From Salvator merianae (Eukaryota; Chordata; Lepidosauria; Squamata; Teiidae): a stretch of DNA of 64,000 nucleotides. The stretch covers positions 15,997,289 through 16,061,288 of the forward strand of contig QVOM02000034.1 in assembly GCA_003586115.2 (NCBI GenBank). The letters run 5' to 3'. The position numbers and the translations under genes are program-made. The notes beneath the pieces were generated by a model, which worked only from the letters and a program-made list of their open reading frames with translations, had not been told where the DNA came from and made no database searches. This document shows positions 45,553 to 57,002 of this stretch, piece by piece. The first letter of the stretch is position 1, and each line of letters starts with the position of its first letter.

Positions 45553-46744
45553 CCCTACCCTTGAAGCCCCCAGAAACAGCCCTGGAAATGGACTGTCTTC
45601 TAGAGCTTAGTGAAATCTCAAAGGGCTCCATCATGGACTGTGGGTCATATCTCCCATTACCTACTGTCTGCAGGGCAGCAGCAGGGCTGGGAATTAGCTT
45701 GGCGCATGCAGTTTCACTGAAGCACTCCTGGGTACAGATTCCATGCCTGGACATGGACCAGGTGTGAGGAATGTGCGGCCACCTTGCACCAAAGGAGACT
45801 GTGGCCTTCTGTGGTATGCACCAGGATGCATGTGCTCTCAGCACATATCTGGCATGGTTGAACAGAATGTTGCCTAGGATTCCATTATAGGGAATTTGGA
45901 GTGCTTGAACCTAATCACTTCCTCCAAATGCCTGAGGTTTCAGCACACACACATTCAACATTCATGAGATTTTGCTGTAGCTTAAACCTTATGAATATAT
46001 AGAGATGTCTGTAAGATAGACAAACCCACAACTTATGTAGAGTGCAGTAAACTCTCTCTTTCTGGGTATAAAAGAAAGGAATACAGAGTGAATACAAAAC
46101 ACTTAAAGTCCTTTGGACTACTCACCCTAAACCACGATGCCAGAAACCGTGTTCTGTAAGATCAAAACTATTCTGAAGGTTTAAGTTCACAAACACATTT
46201 CAGCAATCTTCCAGTAAATATTAAGCATTGTCATTACTCCATTCTGACACATTATATACATCATTCTTCCACTCTCCACCTTTAAAATTAAACTAAAACC
46301 AAGTGAAATTCCATTCATTTCTCCTTTAAAAGGCAAAGCATTAGAAGTCAGAGACTGAACACAGTATTTTATAAGGTGAAGTTGACAGAAGCCAGACAAG
46401 AAACCTCATCAAGTACGTAGTCAGGCTTCTAAAAATCAGACTAACTCCCAAATTCCTATCCTTCTCAGGTGGGCTGTCTCTCAACTGACATTGCAAAGTC
46501 TATGCATTTGTAATCTTGGTTAGGGGGCACCAGATCTCAAAGGCTGTACTGGCAAAGGAATCTCATTAGAATCAATCCATGACAAGTTAACAAAGGGACT
46601 AACCCACCCACATAGCAGTGGCAAAAGCCTTTACATGGATCACCATGAAGATTTATTCAACAATAAATTACATTCCATGTGGACTGATTTATAGTATCCC
46701 AGGAGACTAAATGCATGCAGGAAGAAGGTCTAATTGAATTATTT

Positions 46745-47322
46745 TTGCCTGTAAGAAAACAAAGTGGGGGGGGGACGCCCATTCTGCTCTACCCCTTCTG
46801 TCGTGGAACAAGCAGCCCATCCCATGCTAGGACGAGTGGCTGCTGGAGCAGGATAGCGATGTCCACATTTGGAAGGTCAGTTCCTCTTCACATCTGGCCG
46901 CTGCCTCTGAAGAGCCTTTGGAGGCAGTGCTGAGGCTCTGAAGGCTGGGAACGTTTGTTCCCAGCCATTAGAGTTTCTGGACTGGGCCAGTTTTGGGCTG
47001 GACCTACTTCTGGTAGCACTTCCTGGAGCTCTGCCAAAAGGGTTCCCCAGTGGCATATCAGATAATGGGGGCATGCCATCCACATACCTCTGTGGTCCAA
47101 TATACTGGCCATGGATAGGCTGTAGACTTCATCATTGAGATCCACTGCTAACTGGGCCAAGGTGCCATTTTGGGTGCTCTAGCCCAATCCACGCTTTGTC
47201 CAATATGGGCAAAGTGAGATTGGGGGCCAGGGGACTGCCATAGCTCACACCAGCATGCAGACATCAAATCCATGCTTTGGAATTTATTCAGGATAGGAAC
47301 AATGCACAATGCAGGAGGGGCC
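46745..47322. mobile_element. Harbinger-like MITE, degraded
   Basis: Contains CAGCCCATCCCATGCTAGGA, GGGAACGTTTGTTCCCAGCC, GGGTTCCCCAGTGGCATATC and AATGCAGGAGGGGCC (right end). The left end was not found; a run of nine or ten G near 46764 may mark a mutation-prone border. Confidence 0.5.
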
Positions 47323-48870
47323 AAAGATACTTGGCATTGGGTTCCTGAACAGAGCAGGTGACTGGAGACACTGGCTAAATGGTCCATTTTGTGTCTTAGA
47401 TTTTCTGCCCTTATGAACTCTACCCTTGTTTAACAGCATGATGGAGAACATTGTTATCCACTATTATTTTTCATTTGAAACAGAATGGAGTCAAGTAGTT
47501 CTTCAGTCCATCCCCGGCTTATTCATTTCTTCTAGAAGTTTTGTGCCTCTGCATTATGTCAAAGCAGAGGTAGCATTGGCTGTTATCAAACAGGACAAAG
47601 CAACTCCTAAGCAAGTGAGTTATATCTGCAAAGGTGAGTAAATATTAAATAAGCAACCAAGGGTCGGGCAGTCTTCAGATACTTAGCCGATTTCAGCCAT
47701 ATAGAGTACCTACTAAATATTCATTTAAAATGGGTAGATAATCAAAAACTACTTTGAAAAGATAAACTGCAAGTGAAGATAGAAGAAAGGAAAGCAAGAG
47801 GTAAACAAATAAGTAAATATCCTTTTTTTAAAAAGAAAGGAAGAAAATCCCCCTACAGGTTTAGCTGATAATGTCAACAAGCATCATTCGTTTTGCTTTT
47901 TCAGAATATGTCAAGTCCTCTATTGCTTCTAATCTGTTGTAAGCTATATTCTCTATAGACAGATATAACACCAGAGGAGAGCATTAAGACCACCTATTCA
48001 TATTTTTTTGACATCTGAAGTACAGTCAGACCTCAGTAGGACTACAGCATTTGGCTCAGAGTGGATCTGTGATCTTATCTAATATGCTATCCCACATAAA
48101 GGAACTGCTGCGCAGCACAAGAATGCATAAATATTAAACGATTTGGAATGGTTAACTCTTTGGATGAGCTGCCTATCTATAGTGAGAGGGAAGGAGAAAT
48201 AGAAAAAGGGAAGGAAGGATCAAGGAACGGAGGGTAGATTCAGAATACGTTGAACAATTTGTCTAAGAAATGGAAGCCAAAAGAGACAGCATATAGAATC
48301 ACCGCAGGCTTTAAAAAAAAAAAAGAGAGAGAGAGGTCTATATCTATACTGAATTTCCCTTGAGTGTCATTCCAAACGAAAGTATAATGCAGGCGTAAAT
48401 ATGTAAGGTGCAGTTCAGGAAGTGAATATATATTACAGGCCTAGCACAGGCTTTTGATGGCTCCGCAGGGAGAAAAGACACAGGCATCCAGAAAACTTGT
48501 TATTTCATCAACAAATACACAATATGGATTCAGCACAGAGGGGCTGAAACATTTCTTTGTTGACTCATAAGCACCATCATTTAAGCAATGTAAATACTAA
48601 GATGCAAAAATGCGCAAGACCAGTGAATTCTTAAAAAAACTGAAATGGCATTTTCACTGATGTGAAGACAATCAATAAAATAAACCACTCTTTTGAACCA
48701 TGGAAATGCATGCCTTCTGCAGTTTGTGGGCTGTTTCCTTCTTATTGCATCACGTTCGGAGCCATGTCAATTCTCATAATGTATATTCCTATTGATTAAA
48801 ATGAAAAATGACTTTAATTGTGTTCAGTGTCAAAAAGGGCACAAAGAAGTTTATGCATTTACAGCTTAAA
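47323..48870. other. Repeat-poor AT-rich block
   Basis: Apart from the weak exon candidate at 47484-47633 and a short GA run near 48325, no element is recognised. 48540-48830 reads like single-copy, possibly conserved non-coding text. Not testable here. Confidence 0.35.
47484..47633 (+). other. Possible internal exon (weak)
   Basis: AG after a T-rich tract (TATTTTTCATTTGAAACAG) and a near-consensus donor (TGCAAAG then GTGAGTAAA) frame 150 bp. It is open in a frame that starts and ends in phase 1, so it would be a symmetric 1-1 exon. Its peptide includes SIPGLFISSRSFVPLHYVK and ends KQVSYICKG. The whole frame stays open for 72 codons. No domain is recognised and no partner exon was found, so chance is quite possible. 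Confidence 0.25.
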
Positions 48871-48952
48871 AGCACCCAGTTGCTTGGCCATCTGCATCCT
48901 CTGCCCCACCAGGTGAGTATTTCTGAAGGCCTAAGGCAGCTTCTACCAACCA

Positions 48953-49005
48953 GATGCCCACCAGATGTTTTGGACTACAAATTCCATTAATCTCAGCCAC
49001 CAATT
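48953..49005. repeat. Dispersed CCAGATGTTTTGGACTACA repeat
   Basis: CCCACCAGATGTTTTGGAC, TACAAATTCCATTAATCTC is half of the palindromic reptile repeat noted at 44115. Confidence 0.45.
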
Positions 49006-49100
49006 CAAAAGAATTAGATTGCATCCAAAGGCTCCTTACAGCAATTGCACTGTCCCATTTCTGGTCACAGTTGCTAATCAAGGCACCATTGTTACAGGGT

Positions 49101-49493
49101 TAAGGTGACCAATCATCCTCCTTTAGGGAGGACAGTCCTTCTTTTGTAAGTTCCGTCCTCCCTCGAAAAGTGTCCTCCTACATGTCCTCCTTTTTGATAT
49201 TGGAAGACTAATCTGTAAATGTCCGTATTCGATCGATGCAGAGTCGATCCATTGTGTGTACTCATTTAGATAATATTATCTAAATGAGTACTTTTTTCTT
49301 ACGATTATTATTAAAAATTAATAAGCATGTAAGCATAATTACAATATAAAATATTACAAATGTTTTTATTATGCATTTATCATATTATAGTGTATTATTG
49401 TTGCAATGAATAAAATGTTTCTTCTATCTACGATATTGTTTTCTTCAATTTATTTTTGTCCTCCTTTTCATTGTAAAAAAGTTGGTCACCTTA
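49101..49493. mobile_element. hAT-type MITE, 393 bp, perfect 8-bp TSD
   Basis: TIRs TAAGGTGACCAA and TTGGTCACCTTA are perfect reverse complements. The octamer TACAGGGT flanks both ends (49093-49100 and 49494-49501). An 8-bp duplication is the hallmark of hAT elements. TCCTCCTTT and AGGACAGTCC words near the left end have counterparts near the right end. No transposase frame; the intact duplication suggests a fairly recent insertion. Confidence 0.88.
49258..49291. repeat. Perfect 34-bp palindrome in hAT MITE
   Basis: GTACTCATTTAGATAAT is followed immediately by its exact reverse complement with no spacer. It lies inside the hAT element. Confidence 0.95.
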
Positions 49494-50094
49494 TACAGGG
49501 TGCAATTTTGAATCTGAATGAAGACACTTCCATCTGCTGTTAAAAATGATGTGTCCACTCACAGATGGAAATGTGGAGGCATCTTTTTCAAAACCAGATT
49601 GTGGCACCTTTTCCACACACGTGGAAAACAGATGCCTCTGCTGGAAAGTAGAGATCTGGCAGGAAGTTAAAAGGTAAGGCTTCTATAAGCACCCTTCCTC
49701 ACCACCTCACCTGTTTAATTCCATGTGGCATTAAAGAAAGGGAACAAGAAAGGGAAAATATGAAAAAAAGCGAGAGGGAAAATATGAGTTGACAATCTGA
49801 TGAAGATGGCGAGTAAATAGTACTGAATGTTGTACTTATACATAGCAGTGAAATCTGAAAAAGGCACATCTGTTCAAAACTTTATATTCTATGTATCAAA
49901 AAACAAAAGTTGCCTATCAACCCGCAAAGAAGTCCAAACGCTATTTTAAACTTAGAGGGCTGTATTGCTGTAGGGGCAGCCTGTTAATGGTTGTGATTTT
50001 CTCGTGGCCTACAAGTAAGGCTTCTCTGGGGTAGCACCTACCTTCTAGAATATTCATTATGACGTTCATGACATGGCTATTATTATATATTTCA

Positions 50095-50459
50095 GGGCCT
50101 TTCTGCACTCATGTTTTATTTGGAACAGGAGCCCCAATAGTTGGCTTCTGGGCCTCAATGGTCTACATGTTAGTGCAGATCTGAAAGGACCGGCCCACTA
50201 TTGAAACACTTTGTCTGCAAAGGATGGGGTGTGATCCAAATTAAGGGGTCCTTGATCTGGATCACTGGTAGGCTACGGGGGAACTCATTTTGGTTCTGTA
50301 AGAAAGTGCACCACCCAAATGAGTGCCCTGGTGGCATGAGCTTGGGGGTTGGCCATTGTGCAGGCAGCACTGTTCCAGACCATGTCTTTCTGAACTAGGG
50401 GGTATGGCTGGTTTGGTCTCATTGATTTGGACCATGGAGAGGTGAGTGCACAAAGGCCC
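50095..50459. mobile_element. Harbinger-like MITE
   Basis: Left GGGCCTTTCTGCACTCATG, right TGAGTGCACAAAGGCCC; flanks TCA and TTA. The interior holds GATCCAAATTAAGGGGTCC and a GACCATGTCTTTCTGAACTA module. Confidence 0.8.
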
Positions 50460-50946
50460 TTAGGCACTTACTAAAGAACTCCCTTCATCCAACTGTTCCC
50501 TGTTTGAATGTATTTCTGTTTTTCCAGTCACCCAGGTATCAGGTAATTTTTCCTGTAACTCCTTAAATGAAGATTTTTATAGCTATAAGCTACTTTATTA
50601 TTGGAAGAATTTTTTAAAAAATGTTTTAAATAAATAAATGTTCAGGTAAACAAATGTGCATTTATCCAAATACCTGTATAGGAATTTGACCACACTGTCA
50701 TGCTAGACTGCACCATAAGATGGTTGGGATTGCGGTGATTCCTTGTCACTGCATGCTGGGAATGCTGTAACTACACCACTCTGCAATCATCTGGTGGTCA
50801 GACCATTCTTGGAGGTGGAATCCACTCCTAGGAGTACTACCTTTGGAGCAAAATACCTGTCTGGAGCCATGAGGTGAATTGCTGAACATGATCTACTTTC
50901 AGAGCCATGTCTGGTGCTTCAAAAAACAGTCTCAGCTGCAGACTTT

Positions 50947-51395
50947 GGCCCTGTTCACACTTTAGTGCTAGTGAGTGATTGGACACTCACTCACTAGCAA
51001 TTTTGCGGAAGCCCAAGTGATCTGGAGTGTCTGCAGATACTTCCAATCACTACTAGCTGTGGACAATGAAATTGTTATCCACAGCTCTACTAAGAGCAGT
51101 TGGACTGTTCCTGCTCTGCAGCATTCGCACCCACTTCCTGGTGTGAACACTACAGGTTGTGGCACAGCTGTAGCTGCGCAGTCATGAGCCGTGTCCCAGT
51201 CACCACGGCAGCAGCCAGACATTTCCACAGCCACTACCATGGCGGGATGCTAGCATTCACACTGCGAGTGCTAGAAGCTCAGTTTCATGTTCTTCCAGCC
51301 CTCATGTTCTTCCAGCCCTGATGGCTGCTGCACTGCAGGGACTGTTCCACCTCATAATGGGTAGATTCTACCATTCCATGGTGGAAAGTGCCCCT
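50947..51395. mobile_element. CpG-class Harbinger-like MITE
   Basis: Left GGCCCTGTTCACACTTTAGT, right GGTGGAAAGTGCCCC (eroded). The blocks GTGATCTGGAGTGTCTGCAG, CCACAGCTCTACTAAGAGCA, TGGACTGTTCCTGCTCTGCA match 55609-56095 and 56239-56682. The duplicated phrase CATGTTCTTCCAGCCCT occurs twice in tandem at 51287-51318. Confidence 0.7.
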
Positions 51396-51669
51396 TGAAG
51401 CCAGAGAACTTTCATTCTCCACTCTCCAAGTCTTTGTGGAATGGGATACATGGGCTGAGTGTGTGGTCCTCCACCCCGCTCCTGGACTGAAGCAAGCCTT
51501 TTGGCTCAGAAATGGACAATTTCTGCACTCTCTAGTGGCCCATGTGAAGAATCTTGCCTATATCTTAACTACACACAAGTCTTTCACGTTACTGTAAATG
51601 GTAAAACAATTTTGAAAAATCAATTTGCAGTGTAACACAATTTGACCCAATTCAACATTGCCCATATAA

Positions 51670-51682
51670 TTATATATATACG

Positions 51683-51718
<36 letters not shown>
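51670..51718. repeat. (TA)n(CG)5(CA)n tract
   Basis: Alternating purine-pyrimidine throughout: about 5 TA, then 5 CG, then 14 CA units. CG and CA runs are the sequences most prone to form Z-DNA. Confidence 0.95.
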
Positions 51719-51721
<3 letters not shown>

Positions 51722-51879
51722 GCTGGTGTAGTTTCTTCTCAAGCATCCATAATACATGGCAAGCTTGTGTTACAGGTCTCATTTGTGTGTCATCATCACG
51801 CTTCTCATCAGCAACAAAATCAATGTTTCAAAAGTCCAGAAAGTCCTCATGCCTCCACAGCTACATATCTAAATGGTTC

Positions 51880-52275
51880 ACTCTGGTGAATCAAAAAGGA
51901 AAGTCTTCAACCCTTCTTAAAGTGGAGGAATCCTCCTCCAGCAGAAAGTGCAGAGGAAGACTGTTCCACAATGTTGAAAGTCTTGCAGTTGTGAGGTGGC
52001 TATATGCATTGGTGGAACAGCCAGTAGTCCCTTGGCTGCAGAGCGTAGGTTCATGGTATGTACCATGTCAGCCGAACTGCCAAATAGCTAGGAAGATTAG
52101 AGTGCAGGGCTTTAAACACCCAAACCAGCCATTTAAAATGGGCCCTGGCTCTAATTGGCAGCCAACAGAGGCTTCTACGCGGGGCTGAAACAAGGGAGTA
52201 CTTTGGAAGATCTAAAACAACCCGAACAGCTCTATTCTGGACACTACTACCTCTAAGCCAGTTTCAAACCATTTT
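51880..52275. repeat. Unclassified interspersed repeat
   Basis: AAGACTGTTCCACAATGTTG, GCAGGGCTTTAAACACCC, GCTCTAATTGGCAGCCAACA and CAGCTCTATTCTGGACAC resemble a LINE-derived sequence in antisense found widely in squamates. I cannot assign the family. It directly abuts the hairpin MITE. Confidence 0.4.
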
Positions 52276-52286
52276 GATTGTACAGT

Positions 52287-52428
52287 GGGCCTTTCTGCAC
52301 TTTCTACCTTAGAATGGGATAATTATAGTCCAGCTGCTCCTGGTATAGCTGTGGAGTGCTTCACAGCTGTACCAGGAGCAGCTGGACTATAATAATCCCA
52401 TTCTAAGGTAGAAAGTGCAGAAAGGCCC
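52287..52428. mobile_element. Near-perfect hairpin MITE, 142 bp, TSD AGT
   Basis: Arms of about 70 bases (GGGCCTTTCTGCACTTTCTA ... GCTGCTCCTGGTATAGC) are reverse complements with only about three mismatches and almost no loop. AGT is duplicated (52284-52286, 52429-52431). The low divergence between arms means either recent insertion or arm-to-arm correction. A transcript would fold into a long double-stranded stem. Confidence 0.92.
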
Positions 52429-52448
52429 AGTGTGTGGATGCAGCCTTA

Positions 52449-52815
52449 GGGTGATTTTGCACTGGCCAGTATACTGGACCAGCAAACATACCAGGATCCT
52501 ACTTTCTGCATGCCGCTGCAGTCTAAGAGAGGCCTGGCTTGGCCTCAGAACACCTAGGGGACCCATTACAGTGGTGCAATAAGGCACACTGCTGAAACAG
52601 ATGCCCCCTAGTCCTAGTATGCTGGTAGAGCTCATTATTGAAGTGAACTAGGAGGTCATTTTGCTCCTGATTTGGAACATGCTCTGTCTTGTGCAGATGG
52701 ATTATACCAGAGAGGCCAGGGTCTCTCAAATCCGCACCAGCATTTGGGCAAAAGAGGCTCAGAAGTGGACTATGCTTTGCACTGATCCAGATCTAAGGTA
52801 AGTGTGGAAAGGAGC
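52449..52815. mobile_element. Harbinger-like MITE
   Basis: Left GGGTGATTTTGCACTGGCC after TTA, right AAGTGTGGAAAGGAGC before TTT. The interior CCTAGGGGACCCATTACAGT and GGAACATGCTCTGTCTTGTG are ~500-bp-class modules. It begins 20 bp after the hairpin MITE ends. Confidence 0.7.
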
Positions 52816-53529
52816 TTTGCACTAGATAGTGGCTTATTAGAACCAAGCTATAGTTTGATGCAAGGGATAACTTTACTTGAACTGGCTCTGAGAGACAGTT
52901 TGAGAGTTAAACAATGATCACAAATCACATTTGCGATGCTGACAGGCTTGGGTAGTCCCATCCTCTACAAAAACTGCTAGCAAGAAGCAGAAGCAGTGAG
53001 AAATAGAGAACAGAGAAATAAAACATCCTTTTATCACCATTGTTGACAGGCATTATATTGTGCTAGAGTGTCATTTGTTTAGTTACTGCTACAGCAATTG
53101 CTGCGCAGAAATCTTATAAGCAACCATATGGCATCTTTGAATGAAAGCCATTATGCTTTTCATGAGTAACCCACACTATCTCTGCTACAGAGAAAGCTTC
53201 TAATTTCACCCGATGCCAGTTGCTTTGGGGAAAAAGTTGAGATGGGGAATCCTTTCCTGGCTGAGGCTGGAGAACAAAGCTGGATTCTCCTTCCACTGGC
53301 AAAACTCTGAACACTGACTCAGCACCAGTGGTATTAACTCAGAAACATCATTTCAAATTCCAGTGGGCCAAAAGCGTAAAGATTTCTGAGGCTGGAGCCT
53401 GGAGATAAGGAAGATTATGGATCCCTTTTATTCTTTCACCTCATTGTGAAGCTGCTACTTTAGTCCATCAGAGCCTCTGAGGTAAGATGTTATTGCTACA
53501 TTAATGACATCCAGCTCTACTGCTCTGTT

Positions 53530-53815
53530 ACACTGGAAAATAAGATGAACCCTGCTGGATTAGACTAACAGTTAGTCTCTATTCCAGAAGTCCGTTCTCA
53601 CAGTGGCCAGCTAGTAAGAAGTCGATAATATTGCCTCTTGCCTTATATTCCTCAGCAGCTGGTCTGCAGTAACTACCATCAAGAGGCCGTCAAGTGGTGA
53701 GACTCTCTACCATCAACTCTTGAAGAGACAGGACCTATCTCTAATTAAATCCAATCCCGTGGCAGAATTTTATTATTTTTAATAGTTTAATACCAGATCT
53801 AATATAATTTTAGAA
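53530..53815 (-). mobile_element. CR1-like 3' UTR remnant
   Basis: AACCCTGCTGGATTAGACTA, then ATTCCAGAAGTCCG, TTCTCACAGTGGCCAGCTAG resembles the reverse complement of CR1 3' UTR text. The ORF part is lost. Weak. Confidence 0.45.
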
Positions 53816-53829
53816 CTATTGGTTTAACA

Positions 53830-54384
53830 CATTCCCAATACCTAGATTGTACACGGAGCTAACAGGGATGATTCAGGAGCTACAACCAGTGCAGAATGGA
53901 GCAGTTAGACTGCTAACTGGCACTGCTTGCTGGATGCATATCACACTACTCCTAAAAGTACTGTCCTGGCTGTCTATTTGCTACCAAGTCCAGTTCAAGG
54001 TATTAATGTTAACTTATAAGACTCTAAATGGCTTGGGCCTTTAACATCTAAAGGAATGCCTCCTCCCATATAGACCTGCCTATGCTGTTGGTGAGGCCTC
54101 TTTGTGATGCCACCTCCTTCAGCAGTTAAGGGACGGGGACATGTGAGAGGACACGGAACAAGTTATGGAACAACCTCCCTCTGAGATGTTAGGCACACGC
54201 ATTGTATGTATTCAGAAGACACATCTCTTTACCCTGGCCTTTGCCCAAGGGAACAGCATGCCTTCTCCATGCAGGCACTATCACCATTTTAGCTAATTTA
54301 TTTTATCTGTTTTTTATCATTATTCTGTTGTGACACGACCTGAAACCTTTGGATATAGGACAGGATATAAATAAAAATAAATCA
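53830..54384 (+). mobile_element. L2-clade LINE, 3' end
   Basis: LQPVQNGAVRLLTGT, VLSWLSICYQVQFKVLML, TYKTLNGLGL is the L2 RT segment just before its end. A 3' UTR with AAATAAAAATAAATC tail follows. It meets the CR1 at 54385, so the CR1 3' end is missing exactly where this L2 tail stops. Confidence 0.75.
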
Positions 54385-55608
54385 TTCCTAGCATTGAATT
54401 TGCTTTTCTCACTGTTGCTGTGCACTGGGTTGACACCTTTACTGAACTGTCCACTAGAACCCTAAGGCCTATTTGTTGGCCCATTGGAGAAAGTTCAGAC
54501 ACCATCAAATTATAGATGTAACTGGGATTCCCCCCCCCCCCAATGTGCATCTCCTTGCACTTACTAATATTGAGCTCCTTTACCACTTGGTTGCCACTCG
54601 CTCAAAATCAAGAGGTCCTTCTGGAGACTTTCATAATCTTGAGTTTTCACTACTCTGAATAATTTGGTATCATCAGGAAACTTTGCAATTTCACTGCTTA
54701 TCCCTACTTCTAGATTTTTTATGTATAAATGAAAAAGCATGAACCTTGAGGGACCTCTATTTTAACTTCGATCCATTTGGAAAATTGTCCATTTTATTAC
54801 TACTCCCTGTTCCTGACCTTTAGCCAGAGAAAACCTGCCCATAACTGATGCGTTTATTTAAGAGCCTTTTCTGAACGACTCTAAAAGGCCAAACAGATAA
54901 CGCTAGTAAAGCACAACTGACCCTTGCAGAAGCCATGCTGATTTGTCCCTCTATGTGCAGATTAATTTTATCTTTAATGATAGTTTCATTGCCTTACCTG
55001 GAACTGATGTTAAGCTGACTGGTCTGTAATTTCCTGAATCATCTCTAGATTCTTTTTTTTTGAAAACGGATGTAACATTTGCTACCTTACGGACTTCAGG
55101 CAAAGAATCTTATCTTAGGGAAAGATTATATAATTTTGATGGATATTCAACAATTTCACATTTGAGTTCTTTAAAAATTCTCGAATGGATGCCATCTGGT
55201 AGCAGTTATTTGTTAGCATTTATTTTATCCAGATGCATGAGGATCTCATCCTTGGTTATCTCTATCCAATATAAATCTTCTGACTTCCTCCCTGAAAACA
55301 TAGGCTCAGTTACAGGCATGTGCCCCCTGTCTTCCTCAGGGAAAACAGGAGCAGAGCATTCTTTTAATATCTCAGCAATATCCATGTCCTCTTCAATTTT
55401 CTCTTTTTGTCCATTGACATCTAATGGTTCCAGTGCTTTCCTGGCTCGAGTCCTACTTCTGATGTACTTAAATAAGGTCTTATTATTTCTTTTGATATTT
55501 TTAGCAATGTGCTCCTCAAAGCCATTCTTAGCATCCCTGCTTGCCATCTTGCATTTGTTCAGCTACAATTTGTGTCCCTTCCTGTTCTCATTTTCTGAAA
55601 GACTTTGT

Positions 55609-56095
55609 GGGCCTATTTACACTTGCTTGCTAATGAGTGTGCAGATGGTCACCAGGCAAGTGCTTCCGCACTTTGTGGTGGCCTGCTTGATCAGGAGCAG
55701 TCTCCAGCTGTTCCCGATCACTCCTAGCTATGGAGCACTAAATCAAACTCCACAACTTGACCAGGAGCAGCTAGACTGTTCTCGGTACAGTGTGCCTGCG
55801 CCCACTTCTGGGTGCGAATGCACAACCATACAGTGCGGCTGCACCTGCACGATCACACAATTACGCCTGTGTGATCTGTGGTGTTGCTGGTTGCCATGGC
55901 AGAGCTGGCCACTTCCCGGCTGCTGTCATGGTGAGGAACAGAAGCAGGACACCAGCATTCGCACTGCGAATACTTTATCCTGCTGGTGTTCTGTTTGAGG
56001 ACCTCACAGTGCGGATAGTGTCCATGTTTTGGGGTCAATTCCACCTTGAAACAGGATCATTATCCTGTTCTAAGGTGGAATGTGTGAAAATGCCC
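55609..56095. mobile_element. CpG-class Harbinger-like MITE in CR1
   Basis: Left GGGCCTATTTACACTTGCTT, right AATGTGTGAAAATGCCCC. Blocks GATCAGGAGCAGTCTCCAGC and GTGCGGCTGCACCTGCACGA are shared with its neighbour 144 bp away (56239-56682). The 312-codon plus frame that begins in the CR1 (55060) runs through this MITE and is not a gene. Confidence 0.8.
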
Positions 56096-56238
56096 CCTCT
56101 TGCTTTTAATGACTTCTCATACTGCACTTGTAAACCACACAGATGCTCTCTTGGACGTGGCAGTACTCTTTGTCCTTTTAGGTAAGTATTCTAACTGAGC
56201 CACCATTATTGTGGTAATAAATAATCTCCATGCAATTT

Positions 56239-56682
56239 GGGACCTGTTCACACTTGAAGTTAGCGAGCGTCAGGGACACTCTCTAGTCAAATGCCTCCAC
56301 ACTTTGTGGAGGACTTCATGATCAGGAGCAAACTCCAGCTGCTCCTGATCACTGTTAGCTATGGAGGGCAAAATTGTGCTCCACAGCTGTACCGGAAGCA
56401 GCTAGACTGGTCTCGGTACAGTGCATTCACACACCCTTCTCTGTGCAAATGCACAGCTGTGCAGCATGGTGCAACTGTAGCTGCACAATTGTGTAGCATT
56501 GCCGGTCACCACAGCAGTGGCTGAAAGCTTCCCAGCTATTATCATGGTGCGGAATGCAAGGAGGACGCCAGCATTTGCACCACGAATGCTTTATCCTGCT
56601 GGCATTCTGTTCTAAGACCTTGCAGTGCAGATGGTGTCTGTGGTGCGAGGTCTTTTCCATTGTGGAAAGTGTGAAAAGGCTC
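56239..56682. mobile_element. CpG-class Harbinger-like MITE in CR1
   Basis: Left GGGACCTGTTCACACTTGAA, right GGAAAGTGTGAAAAGGCTC; flanks TTT and TTG. A close relative of 55609-56095 in the same orientation. Confidence 0.8.
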
Positions 56683-57002
56683 TTGGAGTGATTGGACTTT
56701 TCTAAACTTTTGCTTCCAATTTCTTTTTTCCTCATTTTCAGGGAGTTTCCGTTATGGAAGTTTAAGGTCTCTATGCTAGATTTTGTTGACAACATGCTGT
56801 CTATATTTATGTTGAATGTTATCACATTGTGGTCACTATTCCCTATTTGATGAACTATAATGACATCTTATACCAGATCTTGAATATCACCTAGGATCAA
56901 GTTGAGGATCTCATTTCCCTTGGCTGATTCACAAATATGTACTCTAAGGAACAATCATTTAGCATGTCTATGAATTTTCTCTCAGGAGTTCATCCAGTCT
57001 AC

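Noticed and set aside
52287..52428. Pre-miRNA gene
   Set aside because: The hairpin is bounded by MITE termini and an AGT duplication, so a transposon explains it; miRNA status would need expression data.
55060..55998. 312-codon plus-strand open frame, the longest in the window
   Set aside because: It runs antisense through a CR1 remnant and then through a MITE. The real coding signal there is CR1 ORF2 on the minus strand.
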